Of a stretch of 44,926 bases of DNA, positions 38,901 through 44,926 are shown piece after piece. Below the pieces are notes generated by a model. The model did not search any database and was not told the origin of the DNA. It saw only the letters and a list, made by a program, of their open reading frames with translations. The stretch covers positions 1-44,926 of the forward strand of contig CALLBR010000032.1 in the NCBI GenBank assembly GCA_937998865.1. The letters are read 5' to 3'. Both the position numbers and the translations under genes were made by a program. Every line of letters begins with the position of its first letter. The stretch's first letter is position 1. The DNA is from an uncultured bacterium. GTDB lineage: Bacteria; Nitrospirota; Thermodesulfovibrionia; Thermodesulfovibrionales; Thermodesulfovibrionaceae.

Positions 38901-39929
38901 CTACAATTGACCAAAAGCAAATAATGGCGTTTCGTCTGCTGTTGATATTGGTGCTACCTGTGGACTTAGATCAATTGACACCTCCCACTCTGTTAATTCA
39001 TCCTGACTATTACCGTTTTGGTCATCTGTATCTGCTCTTTCTGTGTAACCATGAACAGCAAATGATAATCCTGTCATTGGATCAACAATGCTTGAAAATC
39101 CTCCTAAGTAAGAATCAAAGTTCCCTTTTCCTTGTCTGTTTTGCTTTGGAATCCAATCCAAAATACCAGTCATTCCAGCAGGCGCAGCAAAAGCCAACCC
39201 ATTTAAATAATTGCCGTCTGCAATTTCAATAGACTCTTTTGCATCAAAACCTCCAAACTGAAACCCTAAGTTTGTTGAGTTACCGTTACCCTGATTTGCT
39301 TTGAATTCATGAGTCGAATATAATAGTGAACTCAAAATAATATCAAAACTTCCTCTTCCATACTTCTCCTGCCTGAATACTGATTTAATGATGTTCAAGA
39401 ATTCATCAGCATCACCGGACGCAATTTCATACACATTATTTGCTACATTAAAATTGGCTCTTTGAAGAGTCCCAGATGGTGGCGCACTAATCCCATTTTT
39501 ACTTGTATCAAGGAATCCAACAAGCCCCGTTTCAATATCTTCATGAAGGTTAATGAAAGCATTTTGAAACTCGTGCGCTAACATCTCAGCATCTGACAAT
39601 AAGTTATTATCCGATCTCTTTAGAGATGTTGAAAAATTATCCACATAACTATCATAAGCAATATCAACTTCTTGAGTATCTGAATTCCCCCCAGTATGAT
39701 TGTGTGTCCTGCTTCCAGTTGTCGCCCTTTTAGCTCTTTGTTTTAAATATGCTTTCGTGGGTCTGTCCTCACGATCCCTTAAAGTCTTCAAGTCAGGAAT
39801 TAAAAACTGCCTATTTTTCATAAGCATCATCAATACTGAACTTGGTTTTTCTTTCATCTCGGCTTTTTGGAAATTCTCATTTATCATTACCTGAGCCTTT
39901 GCCAATACCGATGCTGCATAATCTGCCAT
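38901..39929 (-). CDS. Major capsid protein, HK97-like fold
   Basis: 342 aa, usual length. The N-terminal arm is helical (ASVLAKAQVMINENFQKAEM). Central and C-terminal regions are strand-rich, with NVANNVYEIASGDADEF, SLLYSTHEFKANQGNGNST and LAFAAPAGMTGILDWIPK. It sits after the scaffold gene and alone between two terminators with its own promoter, as expected for the most abundant virion protein. Fold assignment is by position and composition; no exact motif defines HK97 capsids. Confidence 0.8.
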   Translation of the reverse strand: MADYAASVLAKAQVMINENFQKAEMKEKPSSVLMMLMKNRQFLIPDLKTLRDREDRPTKAYLKQRAKRATTGSRTHNHTGGNSDTQEVDIAYDSYVDNFSTSLKRSDNNLLSDAEMLAHEFQNAFINLHEDIETGLVGFLDTSKNGISAPPSGTLQRANFNVANNVYEIASGDADEFLNIIKSVFRQEKYGRGSFDIILSSLLYSTHEFKANQGNGNSTNLGFQFGGFDAKESIEIADGNYLNGLAFAAPAGMTGILDWIPKQNRQGKGNFDSYLGGFSSIVDPMTGLSFAVHGYTERADTDDQNGNSQDELTEWEVSIDLSPQVAPISTADETPLFAFGQL

Positions 39930-40010
39930 TTATAATTAATTTTTCGTTGAAATACTTTTTTAAGAACAAATACACTGCCATTCACTAGGTATTACATCAC
40001 CTTTTCAATT

Positions 40011-40031
40011 CAAATATAGCACATATTCAAA
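40011..40031 (-). promoter_or_regulatory. Promoter of the major capsid gene
   Basis: TATATTTG at 40018-40011. A TTTG at 40031-40028 is only nine bases upstream, so the -33 side is weak. Its place between the scaffold terminator and the capsid ATG (82 bases on) supports it. Confidence 0.55.
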
Positions 40032-40033
40032 TA

Positions 40034-40064
40034 AATAAAAAAACCCAGTACTTTACGCACCGGG
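40034..40064 (-). terminator. Intrinsic terminator after the scaffold gene
   Basis: Minus strand CCCGGTGC-gtaaa-GTACTGGG (eight pairs, two wobble) then TTTTTTT. Confidence 0.75.
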
Positions 40065-40095
40065 CTTTTATGAACAACCAACCACCTATTAAAAA

Positions 40096-40950
40096 CTACT
40101 CATCAAACTCAAACTCCTCTTTACTCTCTGATGCATCACTATTCGCATCATTTATATATCCTCTCGCTTCCTGAGACAATGGGTTAATATTATTCTCTTC
40201 AAAATACTTACTCATATCAGACATTTTTCTGATCTTTTTAGGATCGGAAAAACCACCGCCTCCGGTATCGTCATCATTCTCTCTTCCTTCCTTCCCGTTT
40301 CTCCATTTCTTTTCTGTCTGAAAATCACTAATAGCATCCTTAAATCCTACATTTTCTCTTGTCTTAGTTTTAAGAACTTCCCCGTTTTTCGTTACTACCT
40401 CTTTCCCTTCATCATCATATCCGAACGACATTTTACTTTGCATAATAGTTAAAGCATCGTCTTTCGTCATCCCCACGGGTAAATCACTTGTGATAAACTG
40501 CTCTAAGGAGCTTCTTATTTTTAACCCTTGATATTTCTGATTGCTCTCGTTAATCTTATTATCCTTTTCCAATATCTCATCCCTTAGTTTTTCGATATCT
40601 GTTTCGAGAGTTTTTATCTTAGGTTCGGGACTTAGCTTTTCATCTTCAATAACCTTATCCTTAAACTTCTTAATGAAATCCTCTGGCTTCCTTCCCTCAT
40701 AATCTAATCCCACTTTTTCCTTTAAGTACTTGATTGTTTTGTTAGTTCCAGTTTTTACACCATCGTCGTACTTTTCCTTTCTCTCCTTATCAATTGAATC
40801 TTCGTACTTTTCCCATTCCTCATCTGTGAAATGTTTCTTTGTTTTGATATCAATTTTTTTTTCCTCTTCACTGGAAATTGCATTTGCCAAATCATCGGCA
40901 GAAATCCCGGCAGTTACCGCCAAAGATTTAATCATTTCTTTACTTAACAT
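40096..40950 (-). CDS. Capsid scaffolding protein
   Basis: 284 aa, highly charged, with a long central coiled coil (about 110-150, PEPKIKTLETDIEKLRDEIL) and a low-complexity GGGGF-rich linker before an acidic tail with a final FEFDE. Position between portal and major capsid genes and composition match phage scaffolds, which shape the prohead and leave before packaging. No protease domain is seen, so maturation may rely on another protease or simple exit. Confidence 0.75.
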   Translation of the reverse strand: MLSKEMIKSLAVTAGISADDLANAISSEEEKKIDIKTKKHFTDEEWEKYEDSIDKERKEKYDDGVKTGTNKTIKYLKEKVGLDYEGRKPEDFIKKFKDKVIEDEKLSPEPKIKTLETDIEKLRDEILEKDNKINESNQKYQGLKIRSSLEQFITSDLPVGMTKDDALTIMQSKMSFGYDDEGKEVVTKNGEVLKTKTRENVGFKDAISDFQTEKKWRNGKEGRENDDDTGGGGFSDPKKIRKMSDMSKYFEENNINPLSQEARGYINDANSDASESKEEFEFDE

Positions 40951-41026
40951 ACTTTCTTTTGCTTTTCATTGAAATCCTACTCCTACCTATAATAAGAATT
41001 AAGAATAATGATATTAATTTTTTCAT
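40940..41026 (-). CDS. Very small hydrophobic ORF, 28 aa, doubtful
   Basis: ATG at 41026-41024, preceded by CTTACTCCT, TAA at 40942-40940. MKKLISLFLILIIG is membrane-like, the rest basic. It overlaps the scaffold start by 11 bases. Only an open frame and signal-like start support it. Confidence 0.25.
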   Translation of the reverse strand: MKKLISLFLILIIGRSRISMKSKRKYVK

Positions 41027-41053
41027 AGGAGTAAGATAATTAATTACAATAAT

Positions 41054-41398
41054 TTACTTTTCCTTTTTACCGAAAATCTTTTTTAGGATATTACTAATAA
41101 TCGTTTCTTCTTTATTAGAATCAACCACTTTAATCCCCAAAATTTCAGCCTCCTTTGCTAACTCATCCCTTTTCTTTTTCGAAAGCTCATCTTTCTTTTT
41201 CTCTTCTGTTACTTCCTCTATGTATTTACCACTTTCGATAATATACCTATCACCCCCTTGTTTTGCTTTTTCAAAAGTCGAATCCATAACGGAAGTTTCA
41301 CGAATGAATTTCCCTTTTTTGTTAGAAACTGATCTAACCACCGCTTTCCCTTTTTTCTCTTTTTTAATCTCTGCTTTGTAAATTTTTACTCTTTTCAT
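41054..41398 (-). CDS. HeH/SAP-like small protein, 114 aa
   Basis: ATG at 41398 (MKRVKIYK), because the longer frame starts with TTG inside the portal gene end. Lys-rich throughout. Residues about 80-112 (ELAKEAEILGIKVVDSNKEE, ending ISNILKKIF) match the HeH/LEM-type helix-extended loop-helix seen at the ends of small phage head proteins, often DNA-binding. Between portal and scaffold, it may be a head-associated protein. Confidence 0.55.
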   Translation of the reverse strand: MKRVKIYKAEIKKEKKGKAVVRSVSNKKGKFIRETSVMDSTFEKAKQGGDRYIIESGKYIEEVTEEKKKDELSKKKRDELAKEAEILGIKVVDSNKEETIISNILKKIFGKKEK

Positions 41399-41414
41399 TT
41401 TATATAAAATTTGA

Positions 41415-43025
41415 TTAATCAATTAATTCCTTATCTGCTAAATTAACACCTTTTATAAACTCTTCAAATTCCTTTTTTAAGACATCAATCTTTTTCATCA
41501 ATACCTCATCCTCGCTTAACCCTGTCCACCATTCGGAAAAGAACACTTTTCTTTTTAACCATTCATCATCAATTAATCCTTTCAGCTTTACGAAATCTTC
41601 ATGTAAAAACGGCTCTAATTTCATACCCTTTAACATGATTGATAACATTTCAGGATCATTCATAAACTCAGATTGATAATATTGAGAAAGGATATGATTA
41701 AGCGTTGATTTTGGAGAACCGTTATTTTTAGCCTTAACATATTTTTCCCATATCTTCTCAGGGTCTTCTACTAAATATCTTCTACCATAAGCAGTTGAAT
41801 TCCCTTTGTAAGCCTCTTTGTAATAAAACTCACCGATCAAATCAACCATCTTTTGCTCCATATCCTGAAAAGCATCTGTGAAAAATTCGAGGCTATCGTT
41901 TTTAGGCTGGACATTTAAAAATGCTGCTGTTGCTGTTGGGTTTTCACTATCCTCATGAGACGTACCCCACATGGTAAAACTCATAAGCATCCAAATAAAA
42001 TTTAATTCTGTCCTTTGCTCTTCTGGTATTTCTAAAGGAGGCACAACATACCCGGCAACATTTGGAGCAATTGTGGGAGAATCTTTTGTCTTTGGTGTAT
42101 TTAACAACATCACATCACTCACATCTTTCTTTAATACCGCTCCCGTTCCTTTACATGGTTTGCACTTTTCCTCTCCTACCCATCCAGCTCCCTTACATGA
42201 TTTACATTTTTTCATGTACATCCAGAAAAAAGGAAACCCATGTAAAAACTCGTGGATAGACTTAATTGTATTTGTTCTTAGATACTTCTCTGCTAATTCA
42301 ATCACTAAATCTAATGGCGAATCACTATATTTTAACTCATCGTTAAGAATATTTGAATTTACTATTGCAGGCACTTTTTCCCAATTATTCTCCAACTTCT
42401 CTACCCTCTTTATTAAATCCCCATCTCTGAAAAATATATAATCATACTGATCATCGAAAAATCTATAGTACTCTCCCGGCATCTCATTCCCATCCTCTCT
42501 ATATTTTTTGAATGGCTCAAACAACACCCAATCAACAACTCTTCCTTCTGTGCTATAATTTCTTATACTTTGGATTGATTTAATTGTTGGGTATGTCTTC
42601 AAACCGTCTTTACTCACTTCAAAGAATACAAGCCCAGAAGGGTCTGAATAAAATTTGTTTGCCTGAATCATTTGAATCCATTTTCTCAATGAATACCCAT
42701 ATCTAACATCTTGAAGCTTTTTGATTAACTCTTTTTTTGTCTTTTCACCAGAAACATTGTAAATCTTACTACCTCCTTTAGCTGTAAATATTTTATCAAC
42801 TGGACGTAATAAATTTGCAATCATGAATTTATTCGAAATAGCAAACTTTTTTCTTAATTCAAATTGCTCCTGATTTTCAAAACCTTCTACTTTTTGCAAA
42901 TGCTCTTCAACCCCTCTTTTGTTTACATGAACATTTAAAACAGCCTGCTTTTCTTTTGCTTCTTTGATGAATTTAGGCTGACCCTTTTTTATGATCTCAA
43001 TTATATCCTTTTCCTTAACAATCAT
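41415..43025 (-). CDS. Portal protein with embedded DnaJ-like zinc motif
   Basis: 536 aa, typical portal length, at the head of the capsid operon, with KFYSDPSGLVFFEVSKDG, LVIELAEKYLRTNTIK and a long C-terminal helical part as in phage portals. Residues 274-294 hold two CxxCxGxG repeats (C274, C277, C288, C291), as in the zinc centre of DnaJ. The insertion lies near the region expected for the stem/wing. The portal assignment comes from gene order and length; the zinc motif is direct from sequence and is seen in some Bacteroidota phage portals to my recollection. Confidence 0.75.
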   Translation of the reverse strand: MIVKEKDIIEIIKKGQPKFIKEAKEKQAVLNVHVNKRGVEEHLQKVEGFENQEQFELRKKFAISNKFMIANLLRPVDKIFTAKGGSKIYNVSGEKTKKELIKKLQDVRYGYSLRKWIQMIQANKFYSDPSGLVFFEVSKDGLKTYPTIKSIQSIRNYSTEGRVVDWVLFEPFKKYREDGNEMPGEYYRFFDDQYDYIFFRDGDLIKRVEKLENNWEKVPAIVNSNILNDELKYSDSPLDLVIELAEKYLRTNTIKSIHEFLHGFPFFWMYMKKCKSCKGAGWVGEEKCKPCKGTGAVLKKDVSDVMLLNTPKTKDSPTIAPNVAGYVVPPLEIPEEQRTELNFIWMLMSFTMWGTSHEDSENPTATAAFLNVQPKNDSLEFFTDAFQDMEQKMVDLIGEFYYKEAYKGNSTAYGRRYLVEDPEKIWEKYVKAKNNGSPKSTLNHILSQYYQSEFMNDPEMLSIMLKGMKLEPFLHEDFVKLKGLIDDEWLKRKVFFSEWWTGLSEDEVLMKKIDVLKKEFEEFIKGVNLADKELID

Positions 43026-43032
43026 CTCTAAA

Positions 43033-43533
43033 TTATTTACTTAAATAATAACTAACACCCACAACTAAAGCAAAATCTTTATATACCTCCCTTTCTGATC
43101 CTATCTTTATTCCTTGATTATCTGTTATCAATACATCTCTCTTAAATCCATTTAAAGCACTCTTTATTCCTAAATCAAATTTCAACCACTCAAAACCAAC
43201 AGAAACACCACCTAAAACGCTTACCCTGTTTTTTTCGTACCAAACATCATTAAAAACACGATCTACTACTGTACCCATCAGAAAATCAATAATTCCAACG
43301 CTTTTAGATACTTCTAATATTACTCCTCCCTGATTTACATTTCTATTTATTGCTAATTCCCCTGAGAATATCAAATCAATCTTATCTCCCTTTGATTTAT
43401 AACCTCCTCTTAAATAATGATATCCAATACCCTCTTCACGCTTATCATTTAAAACTCCCGATCCTAAACCAAAAAAAACCTGAGCATTTACATTCAGGCT
43501 AAAAAACATTAATACAACCACTAAACTTTTCAT
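43033..43533 (-). CDS. Signal-peptide outer-membrane beta-barrel-like protein, 166 aa
   Basis: A clear signal peptide, MKSLVVVLMFFSLNVNAQ, with cleavage after NA/Q, and a mature part of alternating strands (GSGVLNDKREEGIGYHYLRG, VSVGFEWLKFDLGIKSAL) ending in a C-terminal YYLSK, as in small outer-membrane barrels. A phage-encoded barrel on an infected cell could block receptors for other phages, or belong to the lysis or assembly machinery. No homolog assigned. It directly precedes the portal gene. Confidence 0.7.
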   Translation of the reverse strand: MKSLVVVLMFFSLNVNAQVFFGLGSGVLNDKREEGIGYHYLRGGYKSKGDKIDLIFSGELAINRNVNQGGVILEVSKSVGIIDFLMGTVVDRVFNDVWYEKNRVSVLGGVSVGFEWLKFDLGIKSALNGFKRDVLITDNQGIKIGSEREVYKDFALVVGVSYYLSK

Positions 43534-43535
43534 CT

Positions 43536-43955
43536 TTATCTCTTTTTACTTAAAACATAATTTCTAACTGCTCCTATTCCCTGTCCTCCTGTTGCGCCCG
43601 TTATCAATATCATTTTTGTTTCGATACCTACAGGCATTTGAAAGAACAATTCATAAGAAACAACCAATGCTAACAACTTCATACAAATTGAACTAGTCCA
43701 GAAAATTAAAAGACCATTCATATCTTTTGCATTTAATACACCGTCTCCGTTTTCAATACCGCTTTTGACCCAATTTCTAAAACCCTTTGAAATTATTGCT
43801 GCAAATTCAGGCAACCACATCATCACGTTAATAAACCAAAATATAAAATATGGAGGCTCTACCGCCACATTAACCGCTATCTGCATCAACGGGAAAGCAG
43901 ATAGGTTGTAAACATTCATTGTTAAAAATCTTGTTAGCATTAAAAACTTCGCCAT
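43536..43955 (-). CDS. Membrane protein, 139 aa
   Basis: Hydrophobic segments at about 14-34, 36-56 and 82-107 (GLLIFWTSSICMKLLALVVS), the last separated by a charged GIENGDGVLNAKDMN loop, then a Gly-rich end. Probably three membrane passes. It follows the other membrane protein by six bases and is two bases before the barrel gene. Together these look like a membrane module. A second holin or superinfection exclusion factor are options. Confidence 0.6.
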   Translation of the reverse strand: MAKFLMLTRFLTMNVYNLSAFPLMQIAVNVAVEPPYFIFWFINVMMWLPEFAAIISKGFRNWVKSGIENGDGVLNAKDMNGLLIFWTSSICMKLLALVVSYELFFQMPVGIETKMILITGATGGQGIGAVRNYVLSKKR

Positions 43956-43961
43956 AATTAG

Positions 43962-44354
43962 TTATTTCCTTTTAACTCTATATAAATCGACCGACAACAT
44001 ACACAAAGCTATAATAAAAGGCAATAACGGAATTGTACCATGAAACAACCAATACTCTACGACTCTGAATATTTGATAAAGATACAGCCATTTTGTCAAT
44101 TTCTGTAAATCATAAAAACTATTCCATTTATGAATCACCCAACACATTAACACATAAATCAATAATTCCGATGTCTCGAAAACATACCAATACAATTTCT
44201 GCTCAAAATCATCGAATAGAAATAAATCATACTTCTTTCTACTGATTACGGGGAAACATAACAAAAATATCCACCACAGTATCGGATATACTGCAATGGA
44301 TATAATGATAATTTTTAATCTTAATTTACTAATCACGGTCTGGTCTTTCTTCAT
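43962..44354 (-). CDS. Membrane protein, 130 aa
   Basis: I chose the ATG at 44354 (MKKDQTVISK); ATG 44381 would overlap more of the upstream gene. Four hydrophobic stretches (about 11-38, 55-75, 90-105, 105-122) suggest three to four membrane passes with a basic N-terminus. No family recognised. First of three consecutive membrane/envelope genes before the portal. Confidence 0.6.
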   Translation of the reverse strand: MKKDQTVISKLRLKIIIISIAVYPILWWIFLLCFPVISRKKYDLFLFDDFEQKLYWYVFETSELLIYVLMCWVIHKWNSFYDLQKLTKWLYLYQIFRVVEYWLFHGTIPLLPFIIALCMLSVDLYRVKRK

Positions 44355-44757
44355 CTGGATTCTGTCCACCGCTTCCCTCATCAATCATATCCAAACTTAA
44401 ATTCACAATCTGATCAATAACCTCTATAGGTGTTTTATCCGTTTGGCTTTCTGTTGTGATTTTTGCAATAGCAGCTATCAACAACTTACCTTCTTTAGTA
44501 GATGTATTGATATCATCAACATCTACAATAAAACTTTTGCTTCCGTTTAATGCAAACAATTCCTCCGGCGTTATCTCTCTACTCGAAATCTCAAATTGAC
44601 TTCTCGGACACCATGAAATATATCCGTCTGGATATTTTACTAAATAACCATGAATCTCCTGAACATCATCGCTTATTTCTTTTCCTCCTCTTGTAAGGAA
44701 ATCACGATTTGTCATTGGTTTTGCATCAACAATTTTTGTTGTAATGTACTTTCTCAT
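44329..44757 (-). CDS. Hypothetical phage protein, 142 aa
   Basis: The N-terminal 60 residues (MRKYITTKIVDAKPMTNRDF, then GYLVKYPDGYISWCPRSQFE) match a domain widespread in small phage proteins, often joined to other C-terminal domains. Residues 65-130 are different: an acidic segment and a helix, IAAIAKITTESQTDKTP-like, which I do not recognise. It opens the structural side of the genome after the junction-spanning gene. Some relatives carry anti-defence domains after this N-terminus; I see no such domain here. Confidence 0.65.
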   Translation of the reverse strand: MRKYITTKIVDAKPMTNRDFLTRGGKEISDDVQEIHGYLVKYPDGYISWCPRSQFEISSREITPEELFALNGSKSFIVDVDDINTSTKEGKLLIAAIAKITTESQTDKTPIEVIDQIVNLSLDMIDEGSGGQNPDEERPDRD

Positions 44758-44780
44758 TTTAAAATTATATTTAAGATTTA

Positions 44781-44926
44781 TTATAAAAATTCAAATTTAT
44801 CTACCATCACATGATGAGGAACAACATAAAAACCACTTATCTCACCTCTAAAAACAATCCAATCCATCTCCATAACATGAAACAGACATCCCCATTTCTC
44901 TAATCCATTTACAACACAATAACTCT
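44781..44926 (-). CDS. Hypothetical 92-aa protein, 3' part (same gene as 1-274)
   Basis: The right-end copy of the overlap carries the C-terminal part of the junction-spanning gene, ending with TAA at 44783-44781 after ...HHVMVDKFEFL. Count it once. A 23-base gap separates it from the ATG of the next gene. Confidence 0.7.
   Translation of the reverse strand, partial: SYCVVNGLEKWGCLFHVMEMDWIVFRGEISGFYVVPHHVMVDKFEFL
44786..44926. repeat. Terminal direct repeat, right copy (circular overlap)
   Basis: Identical to bases 1-141; see the left copy. Confidence 0.93.

Noticed and set aside
44329-44757. Anti-CBASS or Thoeris-type anti-defence domain in the 142-aa protein
   Set aside because: Only the common N-terminal domain is recognisable; the C-terminal half does not show the small helical-hairpin pattern of those inhibitors.
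1-44926. Numerous plus-strand open frames of 60-180 codons
   Set aside because: All lie opposite minus-strand genes or in AT-rich gaps, have low-complexity Phe/Leu/Ser-rich composition, and none shows a domain, coupling or plausible leader.
1-44926. CRISPR array
   Set aside because: No regularly spaced repeats of 25-40 bp were seen anywhere; the repeats found are a pair of 85-bp copies, short borders and hairpins.
1-44926. Integrase, transposase or lysogeny module
   Set aside because: No tyrosine or serine recombinase motif and no DDE transposase was recognised in any frame. The XRE-like protein alone does not show lysogeny.

Overview
The window is one complete, circularly closed phage genome. 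Bases 44786-44926 repeat bases 1-141 exactly, so the unique circle is 44,785 bp and one gene reads across the junction. Every protein gene I accept, plus one tRNA, is on the minus strand. The DNA is AT-rich. Start codons sit behind A-rich leaders, and minus-strand promoters of the TTTG-N19/20-TAnnTTTG type precede several genes. These traits point to a host in the Bacteroidota, probably Flavobacteriia-like. I see no integrase and no clear lysogeny module. The TerL, portal, scaffold, capsid, tail chaperone, tape measure and lysis genes indicate a tailed phage with a probably long tail (siphovirus-like).

The layout below follows transcription, from high to low coordinates and through the circle. 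(1) 3508-1492 holds the small and large terminase. Small genes follow (1481-295, including a MazG-like gene), and then the junction-spanning gene. (2) 44757-43033 holds accessory membrane proteins and a signal-peptide beta-barrel protein. (3) 43025-32917 is the head and neck module: portal with an embedded DnaJ-like zinc motif, HeH-like small protein, scaffold, major capsid protein on its own transcription unit, head/tail structural proteins, a patatin-like phospholipase, gp10-like protein, and a tail chaperone pair joined by a predicted -1 frameshift on a run of ten A. (4) 32876-23655 is the tail: tape measure, large tail proteins and a beta-helix tailspike candidate. (5) 23658-22572 is lysis: amidase and 3-TM holin. 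(6) 22468-11910 is replication, recombination and DNA modification: DUF932 protein, XRE-like regulator, ERF annealing protein, YqaJ-like exonuclease, GHKL-like ATPase, C5 methyltransferase, RNase H, replisome-organiser-like wHTH protein, tRNA, RusA, NinB-like protein and a truncated DUF5131 protein. (7) 11845-11216 is a displaced structural-looking protein (tail-tube candidate) with its own strong promoter and terminator. (8) 10945-8641 is small genes, including an RNAP alpha-CTD-like protein and a shortened ParB.

The most unusual part is 5254-8652. It reads as a gene-cassette array. Compact genes, including an orphan N6-adenine methyltransferase, are separated by hairpin sites of one architecture: TAAC-AAT-6 nt stem-A ... 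C-6 nt stem-5 nt ending in C-GTTA. Three sites are complete and at least two are half sites. In three cassettes the stop codon TAA lies inside the GTTA boundary. The block is bracketed by a 13-bp direct repeat and appears to split a small Cys-rich phage gene. It resembles integron attC cassettes in logic but carries no integrase.

Other points worth following are an 85-bp duplicated terminator-promoter module in front of two early genes, two promoter-leader-terminator units that look like small RNAs or attenuators, and a GHKL ATPase whose ATP-binding motifs appear in permuted order. Several small genes (48-55 aa) were found by reading the gaps directly.
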